From Flavobacteriales bacterium (lineage in GTDB: Bacteria; Bacteroidota; Bacteroidia; Flavobacteriales_F; PHOS-HE28): 64,000 nucleotides of DNA. This document shows, one piece after another, positions 62,390-64,000 of the stretch (the first letter of the stretch is position 1; each line of letters starts with the position of its first letter). The notes below the pieces were generated by a model that made no database searches, was not told the DNA's origin, and saw only the letters and a program-made list of their open reading frames with translations. The DNA is taken from NCBI GenBank assembly GCA_016715995.1, contig JADJXF010000009.1:124001-188000 (forward strand). The letters run 5' to 3'. The position numbers and the translations under genes were made by a program.

Positions 62390-63586
62390 TCAAGCCTGGG
62401 CACGCCGTCGCTGCTCGGCAACGATCAGCTTCAACTCACGGCCCATCTGCCCAGCCACGCTGGTGTTCTCCGCCGCGCGGCGGATGAGGTATGGCAGAAC
62501 GGCGCGCACAGGCCCGTATGGAACATACTTGGCCACGTTGAAGCCCGCGTCGGCCATGTTGTAGGTGATGTTGTCGCTCATTCCCAGCAGCTGCGCGAAC
62601 CATATGCGTCGGTCGTTGCGTGCAAGGTTGTCCTCTTCCATCAGACGCGCCAGCAGCAACGTGCTTCGTTCATTGTGTGTGCCGGCCATCACGGCCATGC
62701 GGTCGATATGCTTCAAACAAAAACGCAGCGCGTCGTCGTAGTCGCGGTCCACGGCGCCCTTGTCGGCATGGATGGGAGAGGGGTAGCCCTGCTCTTCCGC
62801 GCGCTGGCGCTCCTTCTCCATGTATGCGCCGCGCACGAGCTTCACGCCGAGGTGGTAGCCATTGCGCTCGGCGTCGGCGTAGGATGCATTCAGGAATTCG
62901 AGCCGGTCGTGGCGGTAGAGTTGGATGGTATTGAAAACGATGGCCCGCTCACGATTGAAGCGCGCCATCATGCCCGTGGCAAGCGCATCGATGGCAGACT
63001 GATACCAGCTGTCCTCCGCATCGACGAGCACTGGGATGCCCGACTCAAATGCAGCTTGGCAGATGCGCTCCACACGGCCCTGCACCAGTTTCCATTCACG
63101 AGCATCCTCCGCGCTCAGCGGTTCATCTTTGCTCACCTTCTCGAGCAGCGCCGTGGGTGAGACTCCCGTGACCTTGAACACGCTGAAGGGGATGTCGCTC
63201 CGCTGCTTCGCCGCCGCTATCGTGCGCAGGATCTCCTCGCAGGTGTGGTCCAACGAATCGTCATCCTCCTGGCCCTCCACGCTGTAGTCGAGGATGGTGC
63301 CCACACCGCCGTCGCTGAGCTTCTGCGCGGTGGAAAGGCTCTCCGCGATGTTCTCGCCGCCGCAGAAATGCTTGAAGATGGTGGCCTTCACCGCCCATGT
63401 GATCGGCAGGTGAATCGCCAGTGCGAATTGCGTGAACGCGCGACCCATGCCGTTCAGCCAGGGCATGCCGATGATGCGGAAGAGCCAGTAGGCGCGCAGC
63501 AGCCCGCGGTTCGTGTATTGGCGGAAAGCGATGCGGGTGTCACCCAGATCGGGCGGCGCGATGGTCGCGGGGGCCATGGACGGCAT
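62390..63586 (-). CDS. Proline dehydrogenase
   Basis: 398 residues from the ATG at 63586 (PSMAPATIAPPDLGDTRIAF). The (beta/alpha)8 FAD enzyme motifs are present: SDGGVGTILDYSVEGQEDDD, VTGVSPTALLEKVS, LVDAEDSWYQSAIDALA, GVKLVRGAYMEKERQRAEEQ, GTHNERSTLLLARLM and the substrate-arginine pair in VRAVLPYLIRRAAENTS. It oxidises L-proline to pyrroline-5-carboxylate and passes electrons to quinone at the membrane. It is a stand-alone ProDH, not a PutA fusion. Divergent from aroB; a TACTTTTG box lies at 63632-63639. Confidence 0.92.
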   Translation of the reverse strand: MPSMAPATIAPPDLGDTRIAFRQYTNRGLLRAYWLFRIIGMPWLNGMGRAFTQFALAIHLPITWAVKATIFKHFCGGENIAESLSTAQKLSDGGVGTILDYSVEGQEDDDSLDHTCEEILRTIAAAKQRSDIPFSVFKVTGVSPTALLEKVSKDEPLSAEDAREWKLVQGRVERICQAAFESGIPVLVDAEDSWYQSAIDALATGMMARFNRERAIVFNTIQLYRHDRLEFLNASYADAERNGYHLGVKLVRGAYMEKERQRAEEQGYPSPIHADKGAVDRDYDDALRFCLKHIDRMAVMAGTHNERSTLLLARLMEEDNLARNDRRIWFAQLLGMSDNITYNMADAGFNVAKYVPYGPVRAVLPYLIRRAAENTSVAGQMGRELKLIVAEQRRRAQA

Positions 63587-63631
63587 GGGGGCTTCCTTCG
63601 TTCCTTTGGCCAAGGCCTGTCGAAAGGCCGC

Positions 63632-63639
63632 CAAAAGTA
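63632..63639 (-). promoter_or_regulatory. -7 promoter element of proline dehydrogenase
   Basis: Minus-strand TACTTTTG, 45 bases upstream of the ATG at 63586 and only three bases from the aroB ATG on the other strand, so occupancy here could affect both genes. Confidence 0.45.
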
Positions 63640-63642
63640 GCG

Positions 63643-64000
63643 ATGGTCTCCAAGCGCATCGAAGCAAGCGTCATTGATGCTGGCCGCCATCCGGTGGTGC
63701 TGGGTGCCGACGCCCTGCGCGCGCTCGACCGCGATCTGAAGGAGGCCGAGGCGAGTGCCCTCTTCATCCTGGGCGATGAGAACACGCTGCGCCATTGCCT
63801 GCCGGAGCTGCTGGCCCACTCCCCGCGTCTTCGAGAGGCCGAGACCATCGGTGTGCCCGCGGGCGAGGCGAGCAAGAGCCTCGCGGTGTGCGCTGACATC
63901 TGGCAGCACCTCACCGCGCGCGCCGCCGACCGCGAGGCGCTGCTCATCAACCTCGGCGGCGGCGTGGTAACCGACCTCGGCGGCTTCATCGCGGGCACCT
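63643..64000 (+). CDS. aroB: 3-dehydroquinate synthase, N-terminal part
   Basis: Runs off the right edge after 119 codons. The ATG at 63643 begins VSKRIEASVIDAGRHPVVLG. The NAD-binding and metal regions follow (ALFILGDENTLRHCLPELLA, then the diagnostic LLINLGGGVVTDLGGFIAGT). The enzyme makes 3-dehydroquinate in the shikimate pathway. It has no stop inside the window. Confidence 0.88.
   Translation, partial: MVSKRIEASVIDAGRHPVVLGADALRALDRDLKEAEASALFILGDENTLRHCLPELLAHSPRLREAETIGVPAGEASKSLAVCADIWQHLTARAADREALLINLGGGVVTDLGGFIAGT

Noticed and set aside
1..64000. A genomic island, prophage or mobile element
   Set aside because: No integrase, transposase, tRNA-flanked repeats or phage structural genes; the tail-fiber-like proteins carry signal peptides, so they are secreted surface proteins. 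Only the hisS patch differs in composition.

Overview
The window reads as chromosomal DNA of a Bacteroidota member, most likely a high-GC (about 60% by eye) relative of the Flavobacteriales. Support: many secreted proteins end in type IX secretion (T9SS) sorting domains; a PorX-type regulator and a PorE-like envelope protein are encoded side by side; several start codons are preceded by a TAnnTT(T/C/G)G box, the Bacteroidota -7 element; and CHU_C, PKD, Calx-beta, Omp28 and choice-of-anchor proteins are abundant. No tRNA, rRNA, CRISPR array, transposase or phage gene was seen. The species cannot be fixed from this sequence.

Layout. 1-76 is the start of a flavin oxidoreductase. 109-5993 is a tightly coupled minus-strand operon: LysM/transglycosylase-like protein, two SGNH hydrolases and an MBOAT acyltransferase, which looks like an envelope-glycan O-acylation machine. 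6134-7364 holds a NarL-type response regulator and a structured intergenic region with a repeated dyad. 7365-13356 holds T9SS cargo and an arginase-family ureohydrolase. 13458-16100 is a PadR/PspC pair with a divergent small membrane protein. 16140-21746 has a membrane glycosyltransferase, EttA, an SLC13 permease and a DUF202 protein. 21873-28112 is a minus-strand surface cluster (PhoX-like, TPR, choice-of-anchor B, TPR) whose two large members share one C-terminal module. 28325-33672 has a thioesterase, hisS, hutH, a T9SS cargo protein and an alpha/beta hydrolase. 33805-41560 is a giant PKD protein convergent with a repeat-rich surface protein. 41677-46530 has a GlcD-like oxidase, a CarH-like MerR/B12 regulator and a DUF4397 protein. 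46663-55911 has a CotH-kinase cargo protein, DinB, S9 peptidase, glycosyltransferase, GNAT, a membrane protein and an M42 peptidase. 56023-61903 runs porE-like, porX, tsaE, ald and a small gene. The window closes with proline dehydrogenase and the start of aroB.

How the parts fit. At least nine proteins carry recognised or candidate T9SS C-terminal signals, and PorX with the PorE-like protein belong to that system, so much of the window concerns the cell surface. Housekeeping genes (ettA, hisS, tsaE, ald, aroB, proline dehydrogenase, hutH) are interspersed.

Data caveat. Six genes (PspC, PhoX-like, hisS, PKD, the 39867-41560 protein, S9 peptidase) are interrupted by small frameshifts, mostly single-base indels in short homopolymers, while the protein on both sides remains well conserved. 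Uncorrected long-read consensus errors explain this better than six pseudogenes. hisS is a special case because it also contains a GC-poor internal patch.
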